Position numbers and translations under genes: made by a program
Assembly: GCA_004802705.1 (NCBI GenBank)
Contig: SGPL01000463.1
Coordinates: 1 to 26,237, forward strand
DNA from: Bondarzewia mesenterica
Lineage: Eukaryota > Basidiomycota > Agaricomycetes > Russulales > Bondarzewiaceae
Reading direction: 5' to 3'
Length of the DNA stretch: 26,237 bases
Shown here: positions 10,439 to 21,900 of the stretch, one piece after another
Position numbering within the stretch: the stretch's first letter is position 1
Layout of the letters: each line of letters begins with the position of its first letter
Notes under the pieces: model-generated
Seen by the model: the letters and a program-made list of their open reading frames with translations, nothing else
Told to the model about the DNA's origin: nothing
Databases searched by the model: none

Positions 10439-11291
10439 GAGTGGAGAGGTGATTTTTCTGTGCTGCTTCAAGGTGTCTCTTCTGCTCGGCTCTATTCTGT
10501 TTCCATCTCTTGTTCTGGTGTTTCTCTGCTTTGATGTCTCTGATCTTCGGTCCTGCTCTGATGCTTTTTTTGACAACGCTGTTTTGTCACCCTCTTTCGC
10601 TACATCAGCCTTACTCGTTCTCCTCTTGCTGTCTTCTGCTCTCTATGCTTCCCCTCACGTTCGCATCACACGGATCGCTGCCTGTGTTAGATGTATTTCG
10701 CTGCCCTCTTCCGATACCCTCAGGAGTCGTCTCGTCCAGGTTTTCACATGCACGTCCTGCACCGTTTTCTCGCTGCAACCTTTCAGAACTTGATGTTTTC
10801 TTCGTTCACCACCCTCCCATTGCTACTTTTCCGTCACAACGCCCACACTCTGTATCACATCTGTCGATTTTTCCGTTCTTTGCACTGGACTGGACTAGCG
10901 TTACGTTTTACCCGATCATATCCGACTGTTCTCGACAAACCGCATGCTTTCCAATTGTAACTCCAGACTTCCATGTTGCACGTTTTGTAGTCTCGTTTTG
11001 TAGCTTCAGTGTTGTTACGCTCAAATTGCTTTTTTTTGCCGTATGGCTCAATTGTCAATCGATCGCGTTGATGATTCCTCAATATCCTATAGTCTTCGTC
11101 GCGACCTCCACTGCGTGACGAGTCCCAGTCAACAACCACGCACCGTGGCAGAGAACTCCAATCTTTTGAGCGGGTAGAAATCGACAGTGCTACCAATTGT
11201 TTCAACATAGCGACTCGCGCTGAGCTTGAGCGCTTGAGTTTTAGGAATGATATAATTAGCATCACTGTACTCGTACATCTGTGGTCTCAGA
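10439..11291. other. Pyrimidine-rich gap between convergent genes
   Basis: This 853-base stretch lies between the 3' ends of the 8421-10438 gene and VPS34. From about 10450 to 11110 the plus strand is strikingly T and C rich, and long open frames appear in it (10510-11118). Their products are Phe/Leu/Ser/Cys-rich, as expected from translating pyrimidine tracts, with no domain, no splice pattern and no promoter space after the upstream stop codon. I read it as 3' untranslated and intergenic sequence. Confidence 0.55.
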
Positions 11292-14200
11292 CTAGCTCCG
11301 CCAGTACTGGGCCAAATCGTGGAACCGATCCACCACCTTTGTGAAATATGATGTCTCGTTCAGCAACGTCTCGAAGTGTTTGATTGCCTCCTCCTCGGTC
11401 AGGTCAAGTAAGAACTTCTCTTGTATTTGCTCGTGTACGTTGCGATGCTTTATGTCAGGAATATTTGCATCCACCATGAGCGTAACGAGATTCAGTATGA
11501 GATTCGCGCTCTTGCGGAGGATGGTGAATGCTGTGAAACAAAAGTTCTTGAAACGTGCGTAATGCAGAGACTGTGCGCCACCCATGCCGTCGATCATTTC
11601 TTTACAGACTTTGACGGCTGGAGGAAAGGGCTTTGGGTCGCGTCCTAGAATGTACCCGAAGTCGACTACAAGCATATCAGTCACCATAAAAGAGAAGTCG
11701 AAGGACAAAGAAGAGCTCACCATGGAAGAAATGGCCTGAATCCAACCTCATTAACATACATCGATTGGAAGGTTCAAGTAGAGCGTCTACTCACCGTCAG
11801 GTGCCAACAACAGGTTATCAAGGTGGCGATCGCCCACGCCAAGCAAGTATGTCACGACGCAGTAACCCGCTAAAAGGATATCAGTTGATGTGGAACATGA
11901 ACCTGGCTGAAAACACGAACCACAGCTCCGTATGAATGTATCAATCACGTTTGGTTCTACACCATATGTGCCAACGCTTCCCTCATCTGGATAATTTGCT
12001 CGCAAATAATTCAGCAGAGTGCCATTCTCGCTGACTATTGCAGCGAGCGTCTTGCTAGGGATGAATTGCACCATTCCCTGCAGCGGGCCCGTTGCCAGGA
12101 CATGATATGGTGTAAGCTTGAGATCCAGGTTCTCCTGCCTCAGAAGCCGATCCATCAGCGTGAACAGTTGTATGACAAGTTGATCTTGGCGCAGATCATC
12201 CCCGTCCTTAAAGATCACAGGAAACTCGGATCCATCGCTGCATGCAAAGTACAACAGTAGAGGGTACAAGTTTGACTTGAACACAGATGACTTTTCCGGG
12301 ATGATGCCGACGACTTCGATTTTAGCATTCAGAGGAAGTGGCAGAGGTGGCATGGAGGCAAGGTTGTTCTTGGAATCCGACAGAAACGAGCGTAATTTCT
12401 CGATTTTCTTCGGACGTGGGTCCTTCGACATGCGCAGTTCCTTCGCGCGCTTGGCCAAAGTCGCGATGAGTTCGCCTTGTCGGCCCATTAGGACGCGGCG
12501 TTCTTTGCCATTCGGTGACTGACGACTTGTGAGACACGGGCCTGTAGTTGGCTCCGGGGAAAACCGTACCTCAAGTGTCCGCTGTTGGAACTTGAAGATG
12601 ACCTTACCGTACATCTTGGCCATCACACGATCTTCTAGCGCTACCTCGACAGAGAGGTACCAATGTAAGCGATTCCCGAGTACTGGGTTCTCCACCGCCC
12701 GCGCAATAAGAAAATCGGCTAGACCACTGTCGTCATAGGATATGGCGCTTGCGGTCGACCGCGCCGATCGCTGATCACTAGCTGTACTCTCGAACTTGAG
12801 AGCTTGAACCAGCTGAAGCAAGTACAGCATAAGCTCCTGAGGATTATAGCATCAGCGACAAAGAATTTATCAATGGTTCCGATATCTCACATCATCGTCC
12901 GCTCTGCTAAGTTGCTTCACTGCAAACGCTCGCACACGAGAATCCACTGTGCTTGGACCCAGTAGCTCTAGTGCATCGTCTGTGTCTATCTCTGTCCATT
13001 GAGGAAGCAACTCTTCCACGGCTTGCTTCACCTCCGAGGGATCTCGCCACGTCACGGACTTGAGGAATTTAGTCAATCCACGTTTATCTCTCGCGAGGTA
13101 GAATCGGAATTTCCAAATGATGTCTTTCTCTTCAGAGGTGAGCAGCTGGCTCGGCGCATAATTGAGTATCTCCTGAAACAGAAACGAGAGATCTGTGAAC
13201 AAGCAGACAGCATTCGAATACTCATACGCACGCCCAACTCATCACGTATCTTTGTGTTTGGCTTCAGTTCTCGATCGTAGGGACCGCTACGATGGCTGCG
13301 GACAAGACGGCGGTGTTTATCTTCAACTGGGTTATCGCGAGGTGCATCTGGGTCAAGAATGGTCCAGAGGTATGGGTCTGAGGCAAAAGAGGTCGAAACC
13401 AACGGTGCTACAGATGGATGTGCACTGGGTGGGGCGACCGTGGGGGTCGATGTCGGCACAGCTGAAGCTTCCTGTAAACCTGTCAATGGGGTTGTAAAGT
13501 TGTCAAACAGAGAATGCACTTGCAGGTTCACTGAATATGACGGGGAAATCAAAACGAGGTAGGTCGATATACAGGAACAAATTCTTAGACTTCTCAGTCT
13601 CTGCCTGTAATTGAGATATCCTAGCGAGGTTAGAATAGGGCTCAATGGCACGATATCGTTTCCACTCACCGCATGGACTTCTGTCATCTTTCGAAAGGCC
13701 ATCTTGTCAAGCCAGTCGGATTTCGGGAGATCTCCACGTTCATACTTCTTTACGAGCTACAGTATATCCGCAGGTAAGACTTGGCTCACCGTTCAGTTTC
13801 GCACACGACGTACCTTCTCAAGGCGACCCATCTCATCTTGAACCCCTACTTTACTCGGCGTTGTAGACTCTACCGACCCATCAGCCTCTTTACCAGGCCA
13901 AAGAAGAAGACGATGTTTCCCTCTTCGCAGCGTCCTGGCACTTCCATTGGACAGTAGTAATATCTCTCAGCGATGACTACTCACCATTTCTTGCCAAATA
14001 AACGAAATGTAGAGCCACCAAGAGGTACTGCAGCACGGGGACCTGCGATGTCCCAAACCGTGAATATGATTTGGGAGCTCAATGGAAGATCGCAGTAACG
14101 AATGGGGAAAGTGATCCACTCGTTCCACCTGATTTCATCCAAGTAATGGATAAACGGTACAGGTCCAAAATTTACTGCTTGAGCACGTACGTGTAGTTAT

Positions 14201-14556
14201 TTCTGAACGTCTTGTAAGATGTTCGAAATGGGATGGTAAGCGGTTTGTTATCCGCAACCAACTGACAAGTGACATAGCAGTCGGATAGTGTTCTTTAAAA
14301 TAGGTTCATAAGAGGGTACGATTGAATCAAACAGAGCAACTTACGAACATTGAACGCCATAGAAACGAAGCTCTGGCTTCTCAATCACCTCCGTGAATGT
14401 ATTCGGATGTCGTGTGCCCTCAAGCTGCGAACTAACTGAAGTTGGCTGATGAATGTGCAGTTCAGATAATGAGCGCACCTACATTCGGAACGTAACGGGA
14501 AGTTTGAGATCACACAATCTTGCAAAAGTGAAGTCGTCCTTGTTGTCTTTGTTCAT
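11292..14556 (-). CDS. vps34: Vps34, class III phosphatidylinositol 3-kinase
   Basis: Fourteen minus-strand exons: 14556-14483, 14431-14345, 14292-14191, 14128-13985, 13934-13814, 13756-13670, 13604-13532, 13479-13232, 13172-12891, 12836-12570, 12518-11921, 11869-11795, 11735-11721, 11665-11292; 848 residues (human 887, yeast 875). The C2 domain covers roughly residues 10-170 (RISQLEG, YVTCQLVADNKPL, WNEWITFPIRYCDLP). The PIK helical domain runs from EILNYAPSQLLTSEEKDIIWKF to MLYLLQLVQALKFE. The kinase has FKDGDDLRQDQL, catalytic GVGDRHLDNLLL and HVDFGYILGRDPKPFPP. The C-terminal helix ends AQYWRS, as in the family. It phosphorylates phosphatidylinositol to PI3P with Vps15 and Vps30/Atg6, driving autophagy and endosomal sorting. 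All catalytic residues are intact. A Pro/Ser/Thr-rich insert (PTSTPTVAPPSAHPSVAP) between the C2 and helical domains looks lineage-specific. Introns 12569-12519 and 11920-11870 are 51 nt and stop-free, so naive gene finders may read through them. Confidence 0.98.
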
Positions 14557-14956
14557 AATGAAGTGGTCGTGGTGCAGAAGTGAAGGAGTCGGAAGCCGAG
14601 TGCGTGCTGCCGCCGAAATCTCAGCGAGCGTGCCCGTCTAGTCACACATTGCTGATACATGTCACACATGATTGAAGAAGCCGAGCGCCACTTAAGATCT
14701 GGAATTTAAGAACCAACCTGCGAAAAGAAACGACAGTCTCTTACTTGAGTGAAACAAAGCTCATGTGAATTATATCGCAACAACTACAGTTTACACCCTT
14801 CTTCTCCTAAAGCGGGCCAATTTCTAGACTCGAGAACCATACACATCTTTAGGTGCAACACCGGCCTGTCCCTTCCGGATATTAGCCTGTGCCCATCTAT
14901 GACGGGGGATGAAGTAGATCAGAACCGTCCGATTTGTCATTTATCATCGAGAGAAC
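14557..14956. promoter_or_regulatory. VPS34 upstream region
   Basis: These 400 bases lie between the stop codon of argininosuccinate synthase and the start of VPS34, both on minus. They should contain the synthase 3' region and the VPS34 promoter. GTCACACAT occurs twice, at 14641-14649 and 14661-14669, exactly 20 bases apart, about 90 bases upstream of the VPS34 ATG. No other structure was noticed. Confidence 0.35.
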
Positions 14957-16549
14957 CTACTTTTTGATCCTGATAGATTCAATTTGGATGAAGCCAGTGG
15001 TGTCGGTGGGCTCGAAACCGCCTAGCTCGTCCATAGAAGATTGCTTTTCGTCGTAAAGACCCTGATCACGAGAAACGGTCAATTTTCACACTTAGCTGGG
15101 TCATGAACGACTGACCTCCTCAGAAGACCTTCCCTCGATGACGACGTTGCCCTTATAGAGCTTCAACCGGACAATGCCGTTGACAGTGCGCTGGCTCGCA
15201 GGGATGGAGCTGGTGACGAACTCACGCTCGGGAGTGAAGAAGTGGCCATTGTAAAGGATGCGGCTAAATTCAACTGTGACGAACTGGTCGCGAAGAGCAC
15301 GGACATTGCGGTCAAGGGTAAGACCTTCCAAATCCACATGCGCAGCGCGCAAGATCGTAGCACCAGGAGATTCATAGCATCCCCGGGACTTCACGCCAAT
15401 GAACCGGTTTTCAACGATATCAATACGACCTATACCGTGCTTACGACCGAGAGCATTGAGTGCGAGGAAGATTTCGACAGCGTCAGTGTATGTCTTTGAT
15501 CCATTTGTCACCTTGATGGGCAGGCCGGCCTTGAATTCAATGGAGATGCGCTCAGGGGTAGTGGGAGCGTCTTCTGGAGCCGTAGTGAGCTTCCACATAT
15601 CGGCAGGAGGCGTAGTGTCAGGATATTCAAGGATACCAGCTTCGTAAGAGATGTGGAAGAGGTTTTCATCGGTAGACCACGGCTTGGCAGCCGTCTGTTG
15701 CACAGGAATCTGCTTCTCAGTAGCATAAGCCAGGAGCGCCTGGCGGCCGGGGAAACGGTTGTAGAATTCTGGAAGATAGAAAGACGTAGGTTGGTCCCCG
15801 AGAACAAACATTCTTTGAGGAGCGACAAACCGGGGATGCGCCAAGGAGCCACGACTTTGATGTCTGGTTTGAGGCCGTAGAATGCGAGCTCGAAACGAAC
15901 CTGATCGTTTCCTTTGCCAGTGCATCCATGGGAGACGAAACTGGGAAACAAGAGATGTTAAGTTTGATTGTGCTGTAGATTGGATGACTTACTCGCAACC
16001 CTCCTTATCAGCAATGGCCATCATTCCACGAGCAATGACAGGTCGAGCGAGAGAGGTACCCAGGAGATAGACGTTCTGTATGCGTCATTCAAACTTGGCA
16101 CACATGCTCAAGGCTGAGGATACAGATAGCAACCGACCTCGTAGATGGCGTTCGCTTGGACCGCAGGGTAAATCAGCTCGGTGATAAACTCTCTTTTGAG
16201 ATCCTGTCGATTTGGAAATGAGATTTGATTGCAGTCATGTTGTTAGAGATACCCATACCTCCAGGAAGAACTTCTTGGCACCAGCAGCGAGGGCCTTCTT
16301 CCTCGCAGCCTCGAAATCCTGCAAGACGTTAATGACTAATCAGAGACAATGCCTAGATAATAACACAAACCTCTTCCTGGCCAACATCCGCCATGAAGGC
16401 ATACACCTCATAGTTTTGCTCGATCAACCAAGCAAGAATGCAAGAGGTATCTTTGAGATGTTCAGCACTTCATCCAGTAATCCGGTATTCTGCAACGTAC
16501 CAAGACCTCCCGAATAAGCGAGAAGGACACGGCCTTTGGAAGCAGACAT
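14957..16549 (-). CDS. ARG1: Argininosuccinate synthase
   Basis: Eight minus-strand exons: 16549-16501, 16450-16371, 16318-16259, 16203-16138, 16075-15993, 15940-15831, 15768-15116, 15061-14957; 401 residues (human ASS1 412). The ATP-pyrophosphatase loop [13 protein letters not shown] is created by the first splice. [84 protein letters not shown] and MKSRG-like [11 protein letters not shown] follow in family order. The final exon gives [14 protein letters not shown]. The enzyme condenses citrulline and aspartate with ATP to argininosuccinate in cytosolic arginine synthesis. Family positions are well conserved, apart from Cys in SHGCTGKG where Ala is common in animals. The upstream region shares a divergent promoter with the RING gene and carries a Gcn4-type core. 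Confidence 0.98.
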
Positions 16550-16878
16550 TGCACAGAACTTTTAAGAAGGTTATCAGTGCTTTCGTGGGGGGAGAATGCG
16601 CATAAAGAGCAGAACCGTACCTGGAGGATCGAGTCAGGCAAGAAAACTCTTGATTACCTATTAAGGAAACTATACAGAGTAGCAGCGATGTCACCTGTGA
16701 CCTCACCGTATAACAGAGAGTGGCACATTGAATCCTTTACTTATCTCCTGTCGTCAAAGTCAATACTTAGCACCTCGGTAACGGTATGTACGCCCGTTCT
16801 ATGCGCACTTCATGCCTCGTCTCCGCAACAGATGATTGTAATGATATCTCTGACAAATTAGGATTTCTTCATCTCGTC
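16550..16878. promoter_or_regulatory. Divergent promoter of ARG1 and the RING gene
   Basis: These 329 bases separate divergent start codons at 16549 (minus) and 16879 (plus). A TGACTC core lies on the minus strand at 16631-16636, about 82 bases upstream of the ARG1 start. Gcn4/CPC1 binds TGASTCA to induce amino-acid genes, arginine genes included; the match here is six bases (TGACTCG), so the assignment is tentative. A short inverted repeat GTCACCTGTGAC occurs near 16688-16699. Confidence 0.45.
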
Positions 16879-18688
16879 ATGAGCTTGTCAGACCAACATG
16901 TTGCCGGTCGCGGCAATTCGCGTCTCAGGGATAGTAGTCGCGGTCGCATGAATAGACCTTTTTTGATGAAGAGGACGAAGTCGCGTTCTCCCGGTCGTTT
17001 CCAATCCGATGATGAGACCTCCAGGAACGACGGCCAGTCGGTGGCAAAGAGGAAAAGGCATCCCATCCTTTCGTCCGTTGCTGGCTCCAGCATCTCTTGT
17101 GTCGTGCCTGTGGACGACGTTCCGGTAGATCGAAGCCAGAAGATGCAGTCAAAACACAAGTTGACGCGTCCAATGCCCGATTTTGGTCTCGCTTCGATGC
17201 AGCCAGCTCGTCCTCTTCAAAGGTCGAAGAAGGAAAAGTCGAAGGAAACTCACCGCCACTCCGCTCGATCTGCCAACATCGTTTCCGAAGATGAAGACGA
17301 ACACGATGCAGAATCTACTTCTCACCCAAATTACACTGGTCCTTTGGCAGCGGCGGAATACCACAGATTGAAGAAGGAGGTGGAAAATCTCAGAAAAGTG
17401 CGCAAGACACGCATTTCTTCTCATCAAATTTTAACTCCTTTTAAACAGCAAGCCGCCACGAATGCTAAGGCCACTGAGAAGCAGTCGAAGGTTGGTCGTT
17501 TGACCCTGATTTAGGGAGCCACCGTCTCACTCCGCGGTAGGTGCTGGCAGAATTGAAACGAGAACTCAGCATCATGGCCAAGGTCGGTATCATTTCTATA
17601 CAAGAAACGCATGCTTACTTCGCCCCAGGCCAACAAAGAGCAGAGTTTTCAGATAGAGCAATACAAGTCGAAATCCAAACAATCTGAAGAGGTACGCTTG
17701 GGATATGTTTACCCAGTAGATATCTAAAAATGCTCCCCACAGCTCCTTTCAAGCATAGAAGGCAACTTGCAGTGTCAGATATGTATAGATATCTTGTCTA
17801 AGCCATATGCGTGCGTACATCTCGTGCGCAGAGTTCCTATATGCAGTGTTATTGACTCTTTTTTTTTGCCATGTTAGCCTTTCGCCATGCGGACATGTTC
17901 TTTGCCAAGGATGCCTCCAGGAATGGTTTCGCTCAGCGCCCGCCAATAACGATGGAATGGATACGGACGATGTTTCCGTGATATTCCGGAAAAAGACGTG
18001 TCCTTGCTGTCGTGCCACTGTCGTGTCACGTCCTCTTCCTCTATTTCTCATTAAGTCAATGGTATCAAGCATCAACCGAACCAAAGAGCCAGCCAGCGCT
18101 CACCAGCCTTCCCCTCCTCCTGACGTCGACGATCCATGGGTCGGATTATTCCCACCACCACGCGATGAAGACTCTGAGGACTCGAATTTGGAGTATGAAT
18201 ACGAAAGCGATGAGGAAGAAGAATTCTCCGATGACTACGAAGGTCTTGATGTGGACGAATACGACGAATATGCAGACACTAGCGATGATGAATACGTTGG
18301 GCCATACATCCGGCCGTCTTGGGAGCCACCCCATCATGAGGATGACGTCGTTGTTGATGAAGACTTCGAAGACATTGAGATCTTCCGGATACTTCGCCGT
18401 GGCGTCACCCTCGACATGATCGACTACTTCAACATGGAGTACCTCCACGACAAAGGTCTGGTTGCCTTGAGCGGTGGCTTAACCATTCACTTGGGCTGGA
18501 ACATCGATCTCAACGACGACGACGTGACAGGAGAGAAATTCATGGACTGGCTGATGGAAGATATGGACGGAAGGCCTGACCGATGGGAGATACATGACAG
18601 GATTGCGATAAGGTTGGTGCGGAGGGACAGGATTGTGGACTATGAAACGTCGGATTCTGATGCCGCCTTTGGGGACGATGAAGATTAA
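16879..18688 (+). CDS. Coiled-coil, C3HC4 RING-finger protein with acidic region (putative E3 ubiquitin ligase)
   Basis: Six exons: 16879-17397, 17449-17490, 17541-17582, 17629-17691, 17743-17810, 17878-18688; 514 residues. A basic, Ser-rich N-terminus is followed by a helical, probably coiled-coil stretch built from three small exons (YHRLKKEVENLRK, VLAELKRELSIMAK, ANKEQSFQIEQYKSK). The RING at about residues 235-295 reads CQIC, PCGHVLCQGCLQEWF and, after an insert, CPCCR, so all eight ligands are present. A long Asp/Glu tract follows (YESDEEEEFSDDYE), then a folded-looking tail (IEIFRILRRGVTLDMIDYF, MDWLMEDMDGRPDRWEIHD). RING proteins of this form usually pass ubiquitin from an E2; the substrate is unknown. 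In-frame ATGs at 16786 and 16804 are possible earlier starts; I chose 16879 because it begins the low-complexity coding composition. The first intron is stop-free. Confidence 0.9.
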
Positions 18689-18982
18689 ATTGATGGATGA
18701 GCACTTTGACTTGTCGTGTATTTTTAAATCAGATGCAGATGTCATTTTGTACTGTAGTTTCGTTTGTTCTGTACCCCTTGATGTTGTCGAATCCTTGCAA
18801 TCAATCATCAATCATTCGCTGTTCATGCCTTCGGCTTCAGAATGATCCAGCTGATCATGCTATGTGCCCCTGAATTTCCATGAAGTACAAATTATATCAG
18901 ATGCCGTTGAAGTTGAATGTTGCAGACGTGTAATGAAGGGAGATGATGCTTTAAAATATGTATGCAAAATGGAGTCCGATCA
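18689..18982. other. Short gap between convergent genes
   Basis: These 294 bases separate the RING gene stop from the DOA10 stop on the opposite strand. The stretch is AT-rich after 18700 and should contain both polyadenylation regions. No gene, hairpin or repeat was noticed. Confidence 0.5.
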
Positions 18983-21900
18983 TCAGGACGCTGGCACTTC
19001 CCCAACACCTTCTTTCCTGTCTTCGTCTGTTTTCTCCTGCTGAAAATTGCGCAACCGCAATTCCACCAAAAATTCCTTGTCTCTAATGGATTGGGACCAA
19101 GACGAGAGAATATCTGTGATCGCCATCGTCATTTTCGTTGCCCCTGCTGCTGCGAAGAGACCCGGGTAGACATGCATAACTTTCCCGAGAGATGAGCATC
19201 GTCGAGGATAAAATATATACCACACAAACTCACGAAGATAATCATCGTTGATCCCAGATGGCAATAACCGCTGAAATACCAAAGCCACTAGAGGAGGCAG
19301 TACAAGCATGCCTGAAAGGCCGATCATCAGTGGCGCAATTACCTGTCTCGTAGCAGAGATAGGACTAGGATTTGTCCACCCGTGCTGCTTGATCTGTTGC
19401 AAGTCAGTGAGTAATTTGGGTTCGTATTCGGTACAGTTACATACGCTGAGGATTCCGGCTGTGAGACGGTTAGGTGGTTGTAATCTCTGCACGCGGAGAG
19501 CAATCTTGGCATAGACAACCCCGAAAGCCCACATGTCAACGATGCGGATGCGGGGAACAAGGTCCGGCTTCAACGTGTAGCGTATCGGCAGGCTGATGTA
19601 CAATTCCACAACAAGAGCGATGAGGATAGGTATGACGATCCCGAGGAAGAAGAACATGTAGGAGACCTTCGCCAGCCAGAGGAAACTCCGTTTGGCAAAG
19701 TATAGGGGCCATTGGGCGCGGGGTTCGTCTGCTCCTCGTCGCTGACGACGCCTGTCCATTCGTTCGACAGCATACCCTATTACCCAGCCTCCCCATAATG
19801 TATAGAGGCCGACAAGGAAAGAGTAGCCGTCGTGTATCTCTCGAGCTGTGAACATCCTGAAAAAGTTACGGCCGATCTGTATAGGAGTTGTGATGACCGT
19901 AGCCAGAAACACAGAACCGATCAACCAAAGGGCGAGGATGAAGATAACGATCCTGTAGCGGAAGTGAGGAGGAATATACACAACAGTATAGTCATTCTTG
20001 TAATTCCTCTTTGCCTTCTCAGCCTCAGCGTTCTGAGCGTTGATGAGGCGCTGAGACTCCTCATCCACAGGATTTCCATTGACGTCAACCTCAGCCGTTG
20101 CTCGCATGTCACGAGGAATGGCCACGTTGTCACTGGCAGGGACTCGTCTGAAACTGCCGTCAAAGGGATGCACCGCATCAGCGACCTGAGAGTCAGTCTT
20201 GTTGGAGGGCAACCATGTCCATTGCTGTGTTGTGAACTCTTCGGCAGGGCTTCGTTCACCAAACATGTAAGACGTGAGCCGCAGTCGTGCGCAAAGGTAC
20301 TTCCAGACCTTGAGTGAAACCTTGCGCAAGATCTTTTTAGGCCTGAAGAAGCGCATTGTGTACGGAAGGACGACATGAAGGAACAAGAGGTCGACTGGGA
20401 CATCCGATAGCGGCTCGCTGCGATATGTACTTGAACAAACGGCAACCGCAAGAAAAGTCTTGTAACATACCGAGGTTTCCAGCGGAGCGGCAAGACAGTG
20501 CTGCTCAGTCGCATGATTCCACCGATTGTGCCGACACCACAGGCGACGACCATCCCGTACATGACAGCGCTTACTGAAAGTTTGCGGATTTGAACCAAAG
20601 CTGGTCGTTCCAGGATGTCACGAATAGGATGGAAATTCTGGTCTGATGGGTCTTTAATGAACCACATAGCACCTGGACGCATGACAGTACGACAACCTGC
20701 CAAAAGGATGGCAAATTGGTACCTACAAAAACATTCAGTTGTCACGATTGAAAGAAGAAACAATTTAAGACATACATGAACATAGTCCCGACTACCCAAT
20801 GGTAGAAAGTCGCAGTCAAGGGTGCATATCTAAAGAAAGACACCCGCGACTGGAGACTAGCTTCGGGGAAAAGCCATATGGAGCACAAATCGAGGTTAAT
20901 CCCACATCCCAAAGGAAAGATGACCAGTTCAACGACGATAAATGCAGCCACCTACAAATAGCTGGTCAACAACGTCGTCCACTCAATGTAATTTTGCTTT
21001 CGATGCAAACCTTAATGACCAGTAACTGCTGGCGCACGGCATTCCTGATAGCTCTGCCTGCACTCTTGACTGTACCAACCGTAAGTACGTTCAGATAAAA
21101 GGCCAACATAATCCCCACTACGGCATATCCCAAGGCAACGGCAAAGACCTTTTCAGCATTACCGTCTCCAAGTGCAAACCGCGTCCAGACCTCTTTCGTG
21201 TTCTCTGTGGTGATCCTGACTTCTCTGCCGAAGGCAGCAAAGTGAGGTTCGAGGAGTTGAACGATAGGGTAGTCAGAGTTCAGGAGATCTTCGATTATAG
21301 ACGAAAGAGACATAGAAGGTTCAGTTCCCTGGCTCGAAGAAAGGCGTGAATGCGCGAGGTACTCAGACACGAGCTCCCAAGGCTGTTCCCGCAACTGGTC
21401 GCACTGATCAAAAGCGATCAGTATGTGATGATCGAAATACATGCAGGACACGTACAAATGATTTAGCAGCATCGTAGTATTCATCCGCGACAACGTAATG
21501 CATTTGGTTGAGGAACCACCGGAGGGATGGCCAGAGGACGACGACGAAGAGTTTGCGAGTGATTCGAAAGACTGTAGGCAGGACGACCCCGCCAATCAAA
21601 AATAGCACAGAGTCGGTGATGGGATCGGTAATCACACGCATGATGCGTATGGGCCAATGGAGAATGTGCAGTGCACGTCGAGGATCAAGCTGAAAAAAAT
21701 TGTCCCCTGTCAGGAATGATCTAAAACTGAGAAGAGAAAATATTGTACTGATAGAAGGGCCGTTGATTTTCCAAGAGTGTAAGGAAGCCAGACTCCTAGG
21801 CCAATGGCAGTATCGAGCACGAATATCATCAAAGCGGCCTGTGCAACTAGTCAGTAGATGGACCAAGAAATCGTTGAAAAAAATCTACGTTTTGCGCGAC

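Noticed and set aside
10510..11118. 202-codon plus-strand open frame with hydrophobic stretches
   Set aside because: It lies in a pyrimidine-rich tract, which automatically encodes Phe, Leu, Ser and Cys. It starts 72 bases after another gene's stop and has no domain or splice signals.
16688..16699. GTCACCTGTGAC inverted repeat as an operator
   Set aside because: Twelve bases of near palindrome in a promoter is weak evidence, and I know of no factor with this site; mentioned only as part of the promoter.
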